DNA of 64,000 nucleotides from CAVYPR01 sp963770505 (GTDB lineage: Bacteria; Actinomycetota; Acidimicrobiia; Acidimicrobiales; RAAP-2), in NCBI GenBank assembly GCA_963770505.1, contig CAVYPR010000001.1:496001-560000 (forward strand), given 5' to 3'. Shown here piece by piece: positions 1 to 9,052 of the stretch. A model generated the notes under the pieces. That model saw nothing but the letters and a program-made list of their open reading frames with translations. It was not told the DNA's origin and did no database searches. The translations under genes were made by a program, and so were the position numbers. The stretch's first letter is position 1; every line of letters starts with the position of its first letter.

Positions 1-2220
1 GTCCGCGACGCGGCCCGGGTGCTCGGCCTGCCCTACATCGTGGGCGACAAGATCGCCAAGGCCATGCCCCCGCTGGTCATGGGGCGCGACACCCCGCTGC
101 GGGCCTGCCTGGAGCGGACCGAGGGCCACGAGGACGGCTACGCCGCGGCCGCCGAGCTGCGCACGATGTACGAGGGCGACCCCGAGGCCAAGCAGGTCAT
201 CGACGTGGCCAAGGGCCTCGAGGGGCTGCGGCGTCAGGACGGCATCCACGCCGCGGCCGTGGTCATCACCAAGAATCCGCTGACCGAGTACGTCCCGGTC
301 CAGCGCAAGCCCGACGCCGGGGGCGACCCCGAGGACGCGCCGGTGGTCACCCAGTACGAGATGCACGGGGTCGAGGAGCTCGGCCTCTTGAAGATGGACT
401 TCTTGGGCCTGCGCAACCTCTCGGTCATCGAGCGCTCGCTCGACCTCATCGAGCAGTCGACCGGGACGCGGCCCGACATCGACGGCGTGGACCTCGACGA
501 CGCCGAGACCCTGGCCATGCTGCGCCGGGGCGAGTCGGTCGGGGTCTTCCAGCTCGAGGGCGCGGCCATGCGCCAGACGCTGCGCTCGCTCGCCCCGACG
601 AGCTTCGACGACGTGGCCGCCCTGGTCGCCCTCTACCGACCGGGGCCGATGGCGGCCAACATGCACCGCGACTACCCCGAGCTCAAGAACGGGCGGAAGT
701 CGGTCACCTACCTCCACCCCGACCTCGAGCCGATCCTGGCCGACACCTATGGCCTCATGCTCTACCAGGAGTCGGTGATGCGGGTGGCCCAGCGGTTCGC
801 CGGCTACACCCTGGAGGAGGCGGACAACCTTCGGAAGGCCTGCGGGAAGAAGATCCGCGCCCTCATCGCCGCCGAGCGCGAGAAGTTCGTCGCCGGCTGC
901 GTCGCCAGCGGCTACGACGAGCGCCTGGGCACCGCGCTGTTCGACATCATCGAGCCGTTCGCCGACTACGCCTTCAACAAGTCCCACTCCTACGGTTACG
1001 GCCTCGTCGCCTACCAGACGGCGTGGCTCAAGGCCCACCACCCCGTGGAGTACATGGCCGCCCTCCTCACTTCGGTCAAGGACAACAAGGACAAGACCGC
1101 GGTGTACCTGGGCGAGTGCCGGGCCATCGGCATCGAGGTGCTCGTGCCCGACGTCAACCGCTCGGCCGCCGAGTTCACCCCCCGCCCCGCCCCGGCCGAC
1201 GGAGGCGCCCCGGGGGTGGTCTTCGGGCTGGCCGCCGTGCGCAACGTGGGGGAGGGGTTGGTGGAGCGGATCGTGGCCGAGCGCGAGCACGCCGGCCCCT
1301 TCGCCGACGTCTACGACTTCTGCCGGCGGGTCGACCCCCTGGTGCTCAACAAGCGGACGATGGAGTCGCTGGTGAAGGCCGGCGCCTTCGACTCGCTCGG
1401 CCACCCGCGCCAGGGGCTCTGCGTGGTGCTCGAGGAGATCGTCGACCGGACGCTCGAGCGGCGGCGGGAGCACGAGGTGGGCATCGCCACCCTCTTCTCC
1501 TCCCTCGAGCCGGCGGACGGCGACGACGACGCCGGCCGGTGGGAGGGCACCCGGGTGCCCGTGCCCGACCTCGAGTTCGACAAGGCCCAACGGCTGGCCT
1601 TCGAGAAGGAGATGCTCGGCCTCTACGTGAGCGACCACCCCCTCATGGGGCTCGAGCAGGCGCTCTCTCGCCACACCGACTGCCCCCTCTCCGAGCTGCG
1701 CGAGCCCGGGGCCGGCGAGTTCGGCCCCGAGGCGGCGGAGGGCTCGGTGCGCGCGGTGGGCGGGGTGGTGACCGAGCTCAAGCGCCAGTACACGAAGAAG
1801 GGCGACCTCATGGCCCGCTTCGTCCTGGAGGACCTGCAGGCCTCGATGGAGGTGTTCGTCTTCCCGCGGGTGATGGCCGAGCACGGGGCGCAGCTGGAGA
1901 ACGACGCCGTGGTGGTGGTGCGGGGGCGGGTCGACGTGCGCGACGAGGAGCCCAAGCTGGTGGCCATGGAGATCCGCCGCCCGGTCCTGGGGGATCCCGG
2001 GGAGGGCGAGCTGCGGATCTCCCTGCCCCTGGGGGTCCTCTCTGAGGGGACGGTGGGTCGCCTCAAGGAGCTGCTGGCCGACCATCCGGGCCCGTCGCCG
2101 GTCCTCCTGCACGTGGGCGACAAGGTGCTGCGCCTGCCCCCGGAGTTCAACGTGGAGAGCAGGAACGGGCTGGTGGGGGAGCTCAAAATGCTCCTCGGGG
2201 CCCGGGCGGTCATGGCCTGA
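1..2220 (+). CDS. dnaE: DNA polymerase III alpha subunit, C-terminal part
   Basis: Catalytic subunit of the replicative polymerase, working in the cytoplasm within the holoenzyme. The frame is open from the first base, so the N-terminal PHP domain and the first catalytic aspartates lie outside the window; 739 residues remain. Recognisable family blocks in order are GVFQLEG, YRPGPM, LYQESVM, the NKSHSYGYGLVAYQTAWLK block, a helix-hairpin-helix stretch (KRTMESLVKAGAFD) and a C-terminal OB fold (KKGDLMARFVLEDLQ). It reads as the dnaE1 type. The reading frame is intact to its TGA. Identification is secure; only the start is missing. Confidence 0.97.
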   Translation, partial: VRDAARVLGLPYIVGDKIAKAMPPLVMGRDTPLRACLERTEGHEDGYAAAAELRTMYEGDPEAKQVIDVAKGLEGLRRQDGIHAAAVVITKNPLTEYVPVQRKPDAGGDPEDAPVVTQYEMHGVEELGLLKMDFLGLRNLSVIERSLDLIEQSTGTRPDIDGVDLDDAETLAMLRRGESVGVFQLEGAAMRQTLRSLAPTSFDDVAALVALYRPGPMAANMHRDYPELKNGRKSVTYLHPDLEPILADTYGLMLYQESVMRVAQRFAGYTLEEADNLRKACGKKIRALIAAEREKFVAGCVASGYDERLGTALFDIIEPFADYAFNKSHSYGYGLVAYQTAWLKAHHPVEYMAALLTSVKDNKDKTAVYLGECRAIGIEVLVPDVNRSAAEFTPRPAPADGGAPGVVFGLAAVRNVGEGLVERIVAEREHAGPFADVYDFCRRVDPLVLNKRTMESLVKAGAFDSLGHPRQGLCVVLEEIVDRTLERRREHEVGIATLFSSLEPADGDDDAGRWEGTRVPVPDLEFDKAQRLAFEKEMLGLYVSDHPLMGLEQALSRHTDCPLSELREPGAGEFGPEAAEGSVRAVGGVVTELKRQYTKKGDLMARFVLEDLQASMEVFVFPRVMAEHGAQLENDAVVVVRGRVDVRDEEPKLVAMEIRRPVLGDPGEGELRISLPLGVLSEGTVGRLKELLADHPGPSPVLLHVGDKVLRLPPEFNVESRNGLVGELKMLLGARAVMA

Positions 2221-2266
2221 GGCGCTCGTGGGCGGCGTCGAGTGGGAAAGGTTCGCGCCGGGCCGG

Positions 2267-2272
2267 TAGAAT
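2267..2272 (+). promoter_or_regulatory. -10 element, leaderless type
   Basis: TAGAAT ends six bases before the ATG at 2279 and no Shine-Dalgarno sequence is present. This fits transcription starting at or next to the start codon. Confidence 0.6.
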
Positions 2273-2278
2273 TGCCAC

Positions 2279-2950
2279 ATGCCGATCGTGGTTGTGACCA
2301 AGGACTGCACCGCGCTCAGTGACGCGGAGCTGGGTGAGATGGCCGACCTGTGTGCGGACCGTCCCCCGGATTTCGACATCGGGTACCTCTCCAAACAGCG
2401 TGAGGAATGGGTCCTGGTGACCCACGCCCGGGAGGGCAACAAGCTGCGGGGGTACTCGTTCTGCACCCTGGAGCGGATCGGCGGCACGCCGGCCCTCCTG
2501 GTGGGGCTGGCCACGGTCGACCGCACCTCACGGGCCGAGTCCGCCCTCAAGCAGATCATGGCCGACCAGTACCGCCGGGCCCTGCTGGCCTTCCCCGACG
2601 AGGACGTCCTGCTGGGCACCCGCCTGCTCACGGCCGACGGGTTCCGGGCCTTCACCGGCCTGTCCGAGGTCGTCCCCTCGCCCGGCCACAAGGCCACCGG
2701 CGAGGAGCGGGCCTGGGCCCGCCGGCTGGCCAAGCGGTTCGGGGTCGACGGCCGGCTCGACGACCGCGCCTTCGTCCTCAAGGGCGACGGCCAGGTGTCG
2801 GGGGGGCTGGACTTCGTCCACTCCAAGCCCCAGGGCACGACCGAGGTGACCGAGCTCTTCACCCTGGTCGACCCCGACGCCGGCGACCGGCTGGTGGCCT
2901 TCGGCTGGGCCATGGCCGAGGACCTGGCCGGGGGCAAGCTCGGCCGCTGA
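2279..2950 (+). CDS. conserved hypothetical protein, 223 aa
   Basis: I do not recognise the family. The protein is soluble, with no signal peptide or membrane segment. The N-terminal half (LSDAELGEMADLCADRP, then alternating strands and the helix SALKQIMADQYRRALL) is vaguely like an acyltransferase (GNAT) fold, but no acetyl-CoA loop motif is clear. The start is chosen from the leaderless -10 element six bases upstream. It follows dnaE by 58 bases and converges on the gene ending at 2966. Codon use matches its neighbours. Function unknown. Confidence 0.8.
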   Translation: MPIVVVTKDCTALSDAELGEMADLCADRPPDFDIGYLSKQREEWVLVTHAREGNKLRGYSFCTLERIGGTPALLVGLATVDRTSRAESALKQIMADQYRRALLAFPDEDVLLGTRLLTADGFRAFTGLSEVVPSPGHKATGEERAWARRLAKRFGVDGRLDDRAFVLKGDGQVSGGLDFVHSKPQGTTEVTELFTLVDPDAGDRLVAFGWAMAEDLAGGKLGR

Positions 2951-2969
2951 GTCCGGGCCCGGGGCTCAG
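2947..2969. terminator. hairpin between convergent genes
   Basis: CTGAG and CTCAG arms flank the inner palindrome CCGGGCCCGG. The arms include the stop codon of one gene and reach that of the convergent gene, so the hairpin could end transcription from both sides. There is no U-tract on either strand. Confidence 0.5.
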
Positions 2970-3709
2970 CCCCGCGGCAGCACCGCCGTGCACACCTTGT
3001 AGCAGTGGCCCTCGCGGGGCAGGCTGAGCGTGGCCAGCAGGTAGTGGGGGGTGAAGCCGAGCGCGGTGGCCAGGGGCTTGCCGGCCAGCCGCTCCCGGCG
3101 CGCCGCGTCCAGGGCGCGACGGGCGTGGGCGTCCTCCACCGGCAGCCAGACGTCGTCGCGCTCCCAGCCGAAGCGGACCCAGGTCGAGTCGTCGGCCGGC
3201 CGGCGGATGAGCTGGGGCCCCCGGGTGGGGGTGACCAGGGCGGCCGAGGGGCGGGCGCCGCGGAACTCCCAGTAGGGGGCGGCCGGCCCGGGGAAGCCGA
3301 GCAGCGGGCCGTGCGGCGGGGCCGCTAGCCGTTGCAGCATGCGGCGGACCCGACGGCCCCGCAAGGTCCCCACCTGGCGGGGGAGGGAGGCGGCGGTGGC
3401 CGCCTCGGGCTGGGCCAGGTCGTTGCGCTCGGGGTCGTCGGCGAGCACCGTCTCGACCACGTCGAAGGGGGCCAGGTCCGGCGGGTGCTCCTCGGGCCAG
3501 GGGACACGGAGCCGCACCAGGGCGCCCGAGGAGAGGTCGACGGCGGTGGTGTCGTCGGGGGTGCAGGCCAGCACCAAGAGGCGGAGCCGGGCCCCGCCCT
3601 CGACCGGGACCCGCTCGTTGCGGGGCAGGTCACGCAGGAGCGAGCGCGGCGACCGGGCCTTCTCGGTGGCCGGCGCGTGCCGGCCGCGCTTGGTCTGGGC
3701 CACGCTCAC
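2966..3709 (-). CDS. conserved hypothetical protein, 247 aa
   Basis: No recognised family. The N-terminus is basic (QTKRGRHAPATEKARSPRS), followed by a soluble domain rich in Arg, Pro and Leu with WVRFGWERDDVWLPVEDAHARRALDAARR-like stretches split by a basic helix. The GTG start overlaps the TGA of the upstream DUF255 gene (GTGA), indicating translational coupling. A role alongside that thioredoxin-fold protein is therefore an inference from the operon only. The ORF extends open far upstream in the same frame, but that extension lies antiparallel to nothing conserved and is a shadow of the DUF255 gene. Confidence 0.75.
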   Translation of the reverse strand: MSVAQTKRGRHAPATEKARSPRSLLRDLPRNERVPVEGGARLRLLVLACTPDDTTAVDLSSGALVRLRVPWPEEHPPDLAPFDVVETVLADDPERNDLAQPEAATAASLPRQVGTLRGRRVRRMLQRLAAPPHGPLLGFPGPAAPYWEFRGARPSAALVTPTRGPQLIRRPADDSTWVRFGWERDDVWLPVEDAHARRALDAARRERLAGKPLATALGFTPHYLLATLSLPREGHCYKVCTAVLPRG

Positions 3710-5733
3710 CCTCCCGTCGCGGTGCCGCCCGACGACGCGTCGTCGAGTTGGGCGCCCAGGGTAGCGGGGTCGGCGGCCGGCGCCCGGCATGCGTACCGGT
3801 GGCAGACGTAGGCGCTCCCCGGGTCCCTGCCCTCCCACAGGGGTGAGGAGGTGGGCTCGCCCCAGGCCACGACGGCATCGGGCAGCCACCGGCGGCGGAC
3901 CTCGCTCAGCAGGTCGGGCCGGTCGCCGGCCACCACCACCTCGATGGGGGCGTCCAGCATCGAGGCCGCGGCGACGAGGTCGGCCACCGCCGTCGGGTGG
4001 TCGGCGAGGAGCGGGCCGGCCAGAGAGACGATCCGCTCGGCGGCGTGCCGGTAACGGTCGTCGCCGGTCAGCGCGCCGAGGCGGGCCAGCGCCGATGCGG
4101 CCACCGAGTTGGCCGACGGGGTGGCCCCGTCGAGCAGCTCCTTGGACCGCACCACCAGCCGCTCGCCGTCGCGCCCGGTGGTGAAGACCCCCCCGTCGGC
4201 CGGGTCGACGAACCGGTCGAGGAGGGTGTCTGCCACCTCGGCGCCCCGGGCGGTCCACTGGGCCCGGCCCGACAGCTCGGCCAGCCGGGTGCAGCACTCG
4301 AGCAGCCACGCGTAGTCGGCGGCGAAGGCGGGCTGGCGACCGCCCACGGTCCGGGCCCACCGCCCGTCGGCGAGTCGGCCGGCGGTGAAGAGGAGGTCGC
4401 CGACCTCCTCGGCTCGGCCGGCCCACCCGGCCACCTCCATCGCCCCGGCGGCCTCGGCCAGGACGGCGGCGGCCATGGCGTTCCACTCGCAGACGACCTT
4501 GTCGTCGCGGGCCGGCCGGGGGCGGCGTCGGCGCGCCTCGAGCAGGAGGCGGCGCGCCGCCTCGACCTCGGGCGGGCGGGCCAGGGGTGCCCCGAGCGGG
4601 CGGGAGAGGACCGTGGTGCCCTCCCAGTTGCCGGCCTCGGTGACCCCGTACCAGTCGAGGGCCGGGCCGACGAGCTCGTGGTGGCCGGCCAGGGCCTCGC
4701 CCACCTGGGCGGGGGTGAAGGTGGCGTGGCCGCCCTCGACCCCGTCGGCGTCGGCGTCCTCGGAGGAGCACAGCCCCCCGCCCTCGCCCGAGAGGTCCGA
4801 GAGCACGTAGCCGAGGGTCTCGGCCACCACCTGGGCGTAGTCGGCGCGCCCGGTGTCCTGCCAGGCGTGCAGGTAGCCCCGGGCCAGCAGCGCCTGGTCG
4901 GTCAGCATCTTCTCGAAGTGCGGGACCAGCCAACGGCGGTCGGTCGAGTAGCGGGCGAAGCCCCCGGCCAGGTGGTCGTAGATGCCGCCGGCGGCCATGG
5001 CGTCGAGCGTGGTGGTGGCCATGGAGAGGGCGGCGTGGTCGCCGCCGCGGTGGTGGCGCAGGCACAGCTCGACGTGCGTCGGGCGAGGGAATTTGGGGGC
5101 CGGCCCGAAGCCGCCCCACTCGGGGTCGAACCGCTCGGCCAGCTCGGCCACGGCGCGCTCGAGCACGCCCTCGGGCTCGGGCCACCGGGCCTCCTCGCCC
5201 GGGGGGCGGGCCGCGGCCAGCCGGTCGGCCAGGTCGAGCTCGCCGGCCGCCGCCTGCAAGAGGGCGTCGGCCTGCGCCTCGACCTCTTGGCGCCGGGTCG
5301 ACCAGGCGTCGGCCAGCGCAGCCAGCAGCCGCCGGAACGACGGCATCCCCGCCCGCTCGGTCGGCGGGAAGTAGGTGCCGCCGAAGAAGGGCCGCCCGTC
5401 GGGGGTGCAGAAGACCGACATCGGCCACCCGCCCGATCCGCTCATGGCCACCACCGCCGCCATGTAGACGGCGTCCACGTCGGGCCGCTCCTCGCGGTCG
5501 ACCTTGACCGAGACGAACCATCGGGAGAGGTCGTCGGCCACCGCCGGGTCCTCGAAGCTCTCGTGGGCCATCACGTGGCACCAGTGGCACGAGGCGTAGC
5601 CGATCGAGACGAAGACCGGCTTGTCCTGGTGCCGGGCCTGCTCGAAGGCCTCGGCGCCCCAGGGCAGCCAGTCGACCGGGTTCTCCGCGTGCTGGCGGAG
5701 GTAGGGGCTGGTCTCGGTGGCCAGTCGGTTCAC
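3706..5733 (-). CDS. YyaL/DUF255 thioredoxin-domain protein, 675 aa
   Basis: Member of the large family related to SPATA20 (SSP411): an N-terminal thioredoxin-like domain followed by an (alpha/alpha)6-type barrel. The conserved opening block (ETSPYLRQHAENPVDW), the CHWC motif at residues 49-52 and GGTYFPP are all present. The N-terminal part may have redox activity and the C-terminal part resembles cellobiose epimerases, but the physiological role of the family is not settled. No signal peptide, so probably cytoplasmic. The start is the GTG seven bases after a TAGCAT -10 element. It is coupled to the downstream 247-residue gene. Confidence 0.93.
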   Translation of the reverse strand: MNRLATETSPYLRQHAENPVDWLPWGAEAFEQARHQDKPVFVSIGYASCHWCHVMAHESFEDPAVADDLSRWFVSVKVDREERPDVDAVYMAAVVAMSGSGGWPMSVFCTPDGRPFFGGTYFPPTERAGMPSFRRLLAALADAWSTRRQEVEAQADALLQAAAGELDLADRLAAARPPGEEARWPEPEGVLERAVAELAERFDPEWGGFGPAPKFPRPTHVELCLRHHRGGDHAALSMATTTLDAMAAGGIYDHLAGGFARYSTDRRWLVPHFEKMLTDQALLARGYLHAWQDTGRADYAQVVAETLGYVLSDLSGEGGGLCSSEDADADGVEGGHATFTPAQVGEALAGHHELVGPALDWYGVTEAGNWEGTTVLSRPLGAPLARPPEVEAARRLLLEARRRRPRPARDDKVVCEWNAMAAAVLAEAAGAMEVAGWAGRAEEVGDLLFTAGRLADGRWARTVGGRQPAFAADYAWLLECCTRLAELSGRAQWTARGAEVADTLLDRFVDPADGGVFTTGRDGERLVVRSKELLDGATPSANSVAASALARLGALTGDDRYRHAAERIVSLAGPLLADHPTAVADLVAAASMLDAPIEVVVAGDRPDLLSEVRRRWLPDAVVAWGEPTSSPLWEGRDPGSAYVCHRYACRAPAADPATLGAQLDDASSGGTATGG

Positions 5734-5740
5734 CGTGCCG

Positions 5741-5746
5741 ATGCTA
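5741..5746 (-). promoter_or_regulatory. -10 element for the DUF255 gene
   Basis: TAGCAT on the minus strand, seven bases before the GTG at 5733. It is the left half of a compact divergent promoter region; the plus-strand element lies at 5759. Confidence 0.6.
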
Positions 5747-5758
5747 CGGGGCGGTGGG

Positions 5759-5764
5759 TAGGGT
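5759..5764 (+). promoter_or_regulatory. -10 element for the SDR gene
   Basis: TAGGGT, seven bases before the GTG at 5772. This fixes the SDR start downstream of an alternative in-frame GTG at 5754. Confidence 0.6.
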
Positions 5765-5771
5765 GCCGCCC

Positions 5772-6539
5772 GTGGACCTGCGGCTCGACGGACGGACCGC
5801 CCTGGTGACGGGGGCCAGCCGGGGCATCGGGCTGGCCATCGCCCGCCGCCTCGCCGAGGCCGGCGCCGCGGTGATGCTGTCGTCAAGGAAGGCCGACGCC
5901 CTGGCCGGGGCGGCCGAGACGCTGGCCGGGCTCGACGGGCCGGTGGCCTGGCAGGTGGCCAACGCCGGCGACCCCGAGCAGGCCCGGAGGTGCGTGGCGG
6001 CCACGGTGGAGCGGTTCGGGGCCCTCGACATCCTGGTCAACAACGCGGCCACCAATCCGTACATGGGGCCGATGGTGGGCATCGACCGGTCCCGGGCGGC
6101 CAAGACGGTCGAAGTGAACCAGCTGGGCGTCCTGGCCTGGATCCAAGAGGCCGTGGCGGCCACCATGGCCGAGCGGGGCGGCGTCGTCGTGAACGTGGCC
6201 TCGGTGGGCGGCCTCGGCCCCGAGCCGGGGATCGGGTGGTACAACGTGACCAAGGCCGCGCTCATCCACCTCACCCGCCAGCTGGCCTACGAGCTGGCGC
6301 CGGGGATCCGGGTGAACGCCGTGGCCCCCGGGCTGGTGAAGACGGCCTTCGCTCGCGCCCTGTGGGAGGGTCGCGAGGAGCAGATCGCCTCGCACATCCC
6401 CCTGCGCCGCATCGGGGACCCCGACGACGTGGCCGCCGCCGCGCTGTTCTTGTGTTCGGAGGCCGCCTCGTGGATCACCGGGCAGACCCTGGTGGTCGAT
6501 GGCGGGGCGACCAACCAGCCCGGCGGCGGCGTGGGGTAG
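5772..6539 (+). CDS. SDR-family oxidoreductase, 255 aa
   Basis: Classical short-chain dehydrogenase/reductase, NAD(P)-dependent and cytoplasmic. The cofactor motif TGASRGIG is at residues 13-20, NNAA at 90-93, and the catalytic set is Asn116, Ser144, Tyr157 and Lys161. The C-terminal block DPDDVAAAALFLCSEAASWITGQ followed by VDGG is typical of the family. The Arg39-Lys40 pair after the second strand hints at NADPH preference (inference). The substrate cannot be read from sequence. It lies nine bases upstream of an alpha/beta hydrolase and probably forms a two-gene unit with it. Confidence 0.95.
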   Translation: MDLRLDGRTALVTGASRGIGLAIARRLAEAGAAVMLSSRKADALAGAAETLAGLDGPVAWQVANAGDPEQARRCVAATVERFGALDILVNNAATNPYMGPMVGIDRSRAAKTVEVNQLGVLAWIQEAVAATMAERGGVVVNVASVGGLGPEPGIGWYNVTKAALIHLTRQLAYELAPGIRVNAVAPGLVKTAFARALWEGREEQIASHIPLRRIGDPDDVAAAALFLCSEAASWITGQTLVVDGGATNQPGGGVG

Positions 6540-6548
6540 GGGACGACG

Positions 6549-7457
6549 ATGGGCGAGGCAGGAGAGGACGACCTCGGGTCCGGGGACCACACACTGGTCC
6601 TGCCCGACGGCCGCACCCTGGGCTACGCCGTCTACGGCGATCCGGCGGGGACCGTCGTGGTCAACTGCCACGGCGGCCTGGTGAGCGGCCACGACGTGTC
6701 GCCGGCCGAGGCCGCGGCGCGCGAGCTCGGCATCAGGATCATCTCGCCCGACCGCCCCGGCGTCGATCGGACCGACCGGCTCCCCGGTTACTCCATGGAG
6801 GCGTGGGTCCACGCCGACCTGGTGCCGCTCCTCGACCACCTCGGGGTGGACAAGTTCGGCGTCATGGGGTGGTCGGAGGGGGGGCAGTACGCGCTGGCTG
6901 CCGCCCACGAGTGCGCAGGCCGGGTGACGCGGTGCGCGGTGATCGCCGGCTGCCCGCCGCTCGACGACCCCGCCACCCTGGCGCAGTCCAACATCACGGA
7001 CCGGGTGTTCGCCGCCCTGGCCCAGCGGGCCCCGGCGGCCCTGCGGTTCTGCGTCGACTGCTCCCGACTGCTGGCCCGCCACGCCCCCGACGTGCTGCGC
7101 CGCATCGCCGTCGTGGGCATGCCGGCCGCCGAGGCGAAGGCGGTGCACGCCCAGGGACGATGGCTCACCGACCTGTTCGCCGAGGGGGCCCGGAACCCCG
7201 AGGGCGTCGTCGAGGAGTACCGGGCGGCCGTGGCGCCGTGGGGGTTCGCCCCCGAGGACGTGACGGTGCCGGTGCGGGTCTTCCAGGGGACGGCCGACAC
7301 GATGGTGCCCGAAGCGTGGGGGCGGGACCTGGCCGTCCGCATACCGGGTGCCGAGCTCACCCTCTACCCCGGGGAGGGCCACTTCATCGCCCTCACCCGC
7401 CGGCGGGAGGTGCTCGCCTGGCTGGCCGGCCGTCCCGACGGCGCCTCGGGGACCTGA
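6549..7457 (+). CDS. alpha/beta-fold hydrolase, 302 aa
   Basis: Soluble serine hydrolase of the alpha/beta superfamily. The oxyanion-hole HGG, nucleophile elbow GWSEGG (Ser109), acid in GTADTMVP (about Asp250) and His278 in GEGHF form a complete catalytic triad. Possible activities are esterase, lactonase or haloperoxidase-like; the substrate is unknown. It follows the SDR gene closely and is probably co-transcribed with it. Confidence 0.9.
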   Translation: MGEAGEDDLGSGDHTLVLPDGRTLGYAVYGDPAGTVVVNCHGGLVSGHDVSPAEAAARELGIRIISPDRPGVDRTDRLPGYSMEAWVHADLVPLLDHLGVDKFGVMGWSEGGQYALAAAHECAGRVTRCAVIAGCPPLDDPATLAQSNITDRVFAALAQRAPAALRFCVDCSRLLARHAPDVLRRIAVVGMPAAEAKAVHAQGRWLTDLFAEGARNPEGVVEEYRAAVAPWGFAPEDVTVPVRVFQGTADTMVPEAWGRDLAVRIPGAELTLYPGEGHFIALTRRREVLAWLAGRPDGASGT

Positions 7458-7651
7458 ACCGCCGAACCGACCCGGCGTGCGGTGATCGCAGGTGGACGGG
7501 AGCCTGCGGCCCGGCGGAGCCGGCCAGGTGTCGATCGAGACGAGAATCCGCGCGCCAGATTGCGAAATGGTGTACAACTGCCCAGCAGTCTGACCATATG
7601 GCGGTGGTCGGACGTCGGGTGCCGCCGGTCCGGACACGAGAGGAGCACGTC

Positions 7652-8221
7652 ATGAAGAAGAGGGTTCTGGCCTGCGCGGTGCTGGCCGCCGCCGCCGGCC
7701 TTGTGACGGTCTGCGGGGCCACGCTGGCGGCGGCCGCTGGCACGCCGAAGGGTGGCGCCATCAAGGTGTGGGTGACGCCGTCGCAGGGCACAACAACAGT
7801 GAAGCACCCCGGGAAGGTCATGTTCACCGGGGTGATCGGTGACTACGGCATCAGCGTCAACGCGACGGCCACAGGCAAGCCGCAGAAGAAGAAGAGCTCT
7901 TACAAGCTCCTCAAGCTCAAGCACGGCACCATCCTCGTGAACGTCGGCGCGGTCAACTCCGCCGTCCAAGCGGCCTTCACACAGGTCGGGACCGCAACCA
8001 ACCCCACAAACTGCTCGGTCTCGGTGTCGACCAGCGCGGCCGTGCCGATCCTGAAGGGCTCCGGTGCCTACGTCGGCGTCACCGGGTCGGCGACATTCTC
8101 CATCAGCTTTGCGGCGATCGGGCCGAAGACCAAGAGCGGCTCGTGCACAATGAAGACAACATCGCCGGCGCTCGCCACATACTCGTCGTTCATCGGCACG
8201 GGCACGGTGAGCTACTCGTAG
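7652..8221 (+). CDS. small secreted protein, copy 1, 189 aa
   Basis: Sec signal peptide (MKKRVLACAVLAAAAGL, cleavage probably after LAAAA near residue 29) followed by a Thr, Ser, Gly and Lys-rich domain of about 160 residues. That domain has alternating beta-strand periodicity and two cysteines probably able to form a disulfide. Segments such as KVMFTGVIGDYG and GSGAYVGVTGSATFS recall small secreted beta-barrels, but I cannot assign a family. The ATG has a GAGGAG ribosome-binding site ten bases upstream. Thr codons are unusual: about half are ACA. The paralogue is immediately downstream, which suggests a surface or extracellular role under dosage selection (inference). Confidence 0.88.
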   Translation: MKKRVLACAVLAAAAGLVTVCGATLAAAAGTPKGGAIKVWVTPSQGTTTVKHPGKVMFTGVIGDYGISVNATATGKPQKKKSSYKLLKLKHGTILVNVGAVNSAVQAAFTQVGTATNPTNCSVSVSTSAAVPILKGSGAYVGVTGSATFSISFAAIGPKTKSGSCTMKTTSPALATYSSFIGTGTVSYS

Positions 8222-8230
8222 CCGTCGCCA

Positions 8231-8261
8231 GGTGGCGGGACGGCGTGTCCGTCCCGCCACC
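8231..8261 (+). terminator. hairpin terminator after secreted protein 1
   Basis: A perfect 13-bp stem (GGTGGCGGGACGG with CCGTCCCGCCACC) and a five-base loop begin ten bases after the stop. There is no U-tract, as is common in high-GC actinobacteria. Confidence 0.75.
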
Positions 8262-8486
8262 GGGCGCAATCGCTCCCACCCGGCGACAGCAGGTCCTCGA
8301 TTGGCTGGCCTCCCGTCTCGGCGACGCTCCCGGCGACCGACCGACCGGGCGACATTGGGCAGATTTCGCTGGGGTCGCGTATCAGCGCGCCACATCGCGA
8401 GTTGGTGTACAACAGCACAGCAGTCTGACCAGATGGCGGTGGTCGGACAACGGGTGCCGCCAGTGCGAACACGGGAGGAGCACGTC

Positions 8487-9044
8487 ATGAAGAAGAGGGT
8501 CCTGGCCTGTGCGGTGCTGGGCGCCGCCCTCGGCTTCGTCGGTACGGCCGGCCCGGCGCTGGCCGCGACATCGACGCCGAAGGGCGGCACCGTCAAGGTG
8601 TGGGTGACGCCGAGCACCATAGGCACAACAACCACGAAACACCCCGGCAAGGTCATGTTCACCGGGGCCATCGGGGACTACGGCACGTCGTTCAACGTGA
8701 CCGCCACAGGCAAGCCGTCCAGCAAGAAGAGCTCCTACAAGCTGCTCAAGCTCAAGAAGGGGACGATCACCGTCAACGCCGGCGCCATCGGCAAGGCCTT
8801 GACAAGTGCCACGCCGACAGCGAACACAACAAACTGCTCGGTGTCGGTGACGGCCACCGCCCCGGTCACGATCTTGAAGGGGACCGGCGCCTACGTGGGC
8901 ATCAGCGGGACGGTCACATTCAGCGCCCAGTACGCCGTCGTTTTGCCGAAGACCTCCAGCGGCAAGTGCACAGAGAAAACAGCCACCAAGCCGCTGTCGA
9001 CCTACACCTCGTTCATCGGGTCGGGCACGGTCAGCTTCTCGTAG
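8487..9044 (+). CDS. small secreted protein, copy 2, 185 aa
   Basis: Paralogue of the protein at 7652. The signal peptide is MKKRVLACAVLGAALGF, with a likely cleavage at PALA-A near residue 26. The most conserved mature blocks are KGGTVKVWVTPS, KHPGKVMFTG, IGDYG, TATGKP, KKSSYKLLKLK, TNCSVSV, GAYVG and TYTSFIGSGTVS. The two Cys positions are kept. The region between about residues 95 and 115 varies most. Strong ribosome-binding site GGGAGGAG. Thr codons are again rich in ACA. Family and function are not recognised; the tandem arrangement is certain. Confidence 0.88.
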   Translation: MKKRVLACAVLGAALGFVGTAGPALAATSTPKGGTVKVWVTPSTIGTTTTKHPGKVMFTGAIGDYGTSFNVTATGKPSSKKSSYKLLKLKKGTITVNAGAIGKALTSATPTANTTNCSVSVTATAPVTILKGTGAYVGISGTVTFSAQYAVVLPKTSSGKCTEKTATKPLSTYTSFIGSGTVSFS

Positions 9045-9052
9045 CAGTCGGG

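Larger units (their letters stand above)
7540..8261 (+). repeat. tandem duplication, unit 1
   Basis: First copy of a roughly 0.7 kb unit made of an upstream region, a secreted-protein gene and a terminator hairpin. It is repeated at about 8380-9085. The upstream part (GGTGTACAAC, CAGTCTGACCA, GGCGGTGGTCGGAC, GGAGCACGTCATGAAGAAGA) is as well conserved between copies as the coding part. Confidence 0.85.

Noticed and set aside
2966..5590. An 874-residue minus-strand ORF covering both the DUF255 gene and its partner
   Set aside because: Its N-terminal 600 residues are Arg/Pro/Gly-rich nonsense in the wrong frame of the DUF255 gene; only the last 247 residues are a real gene.
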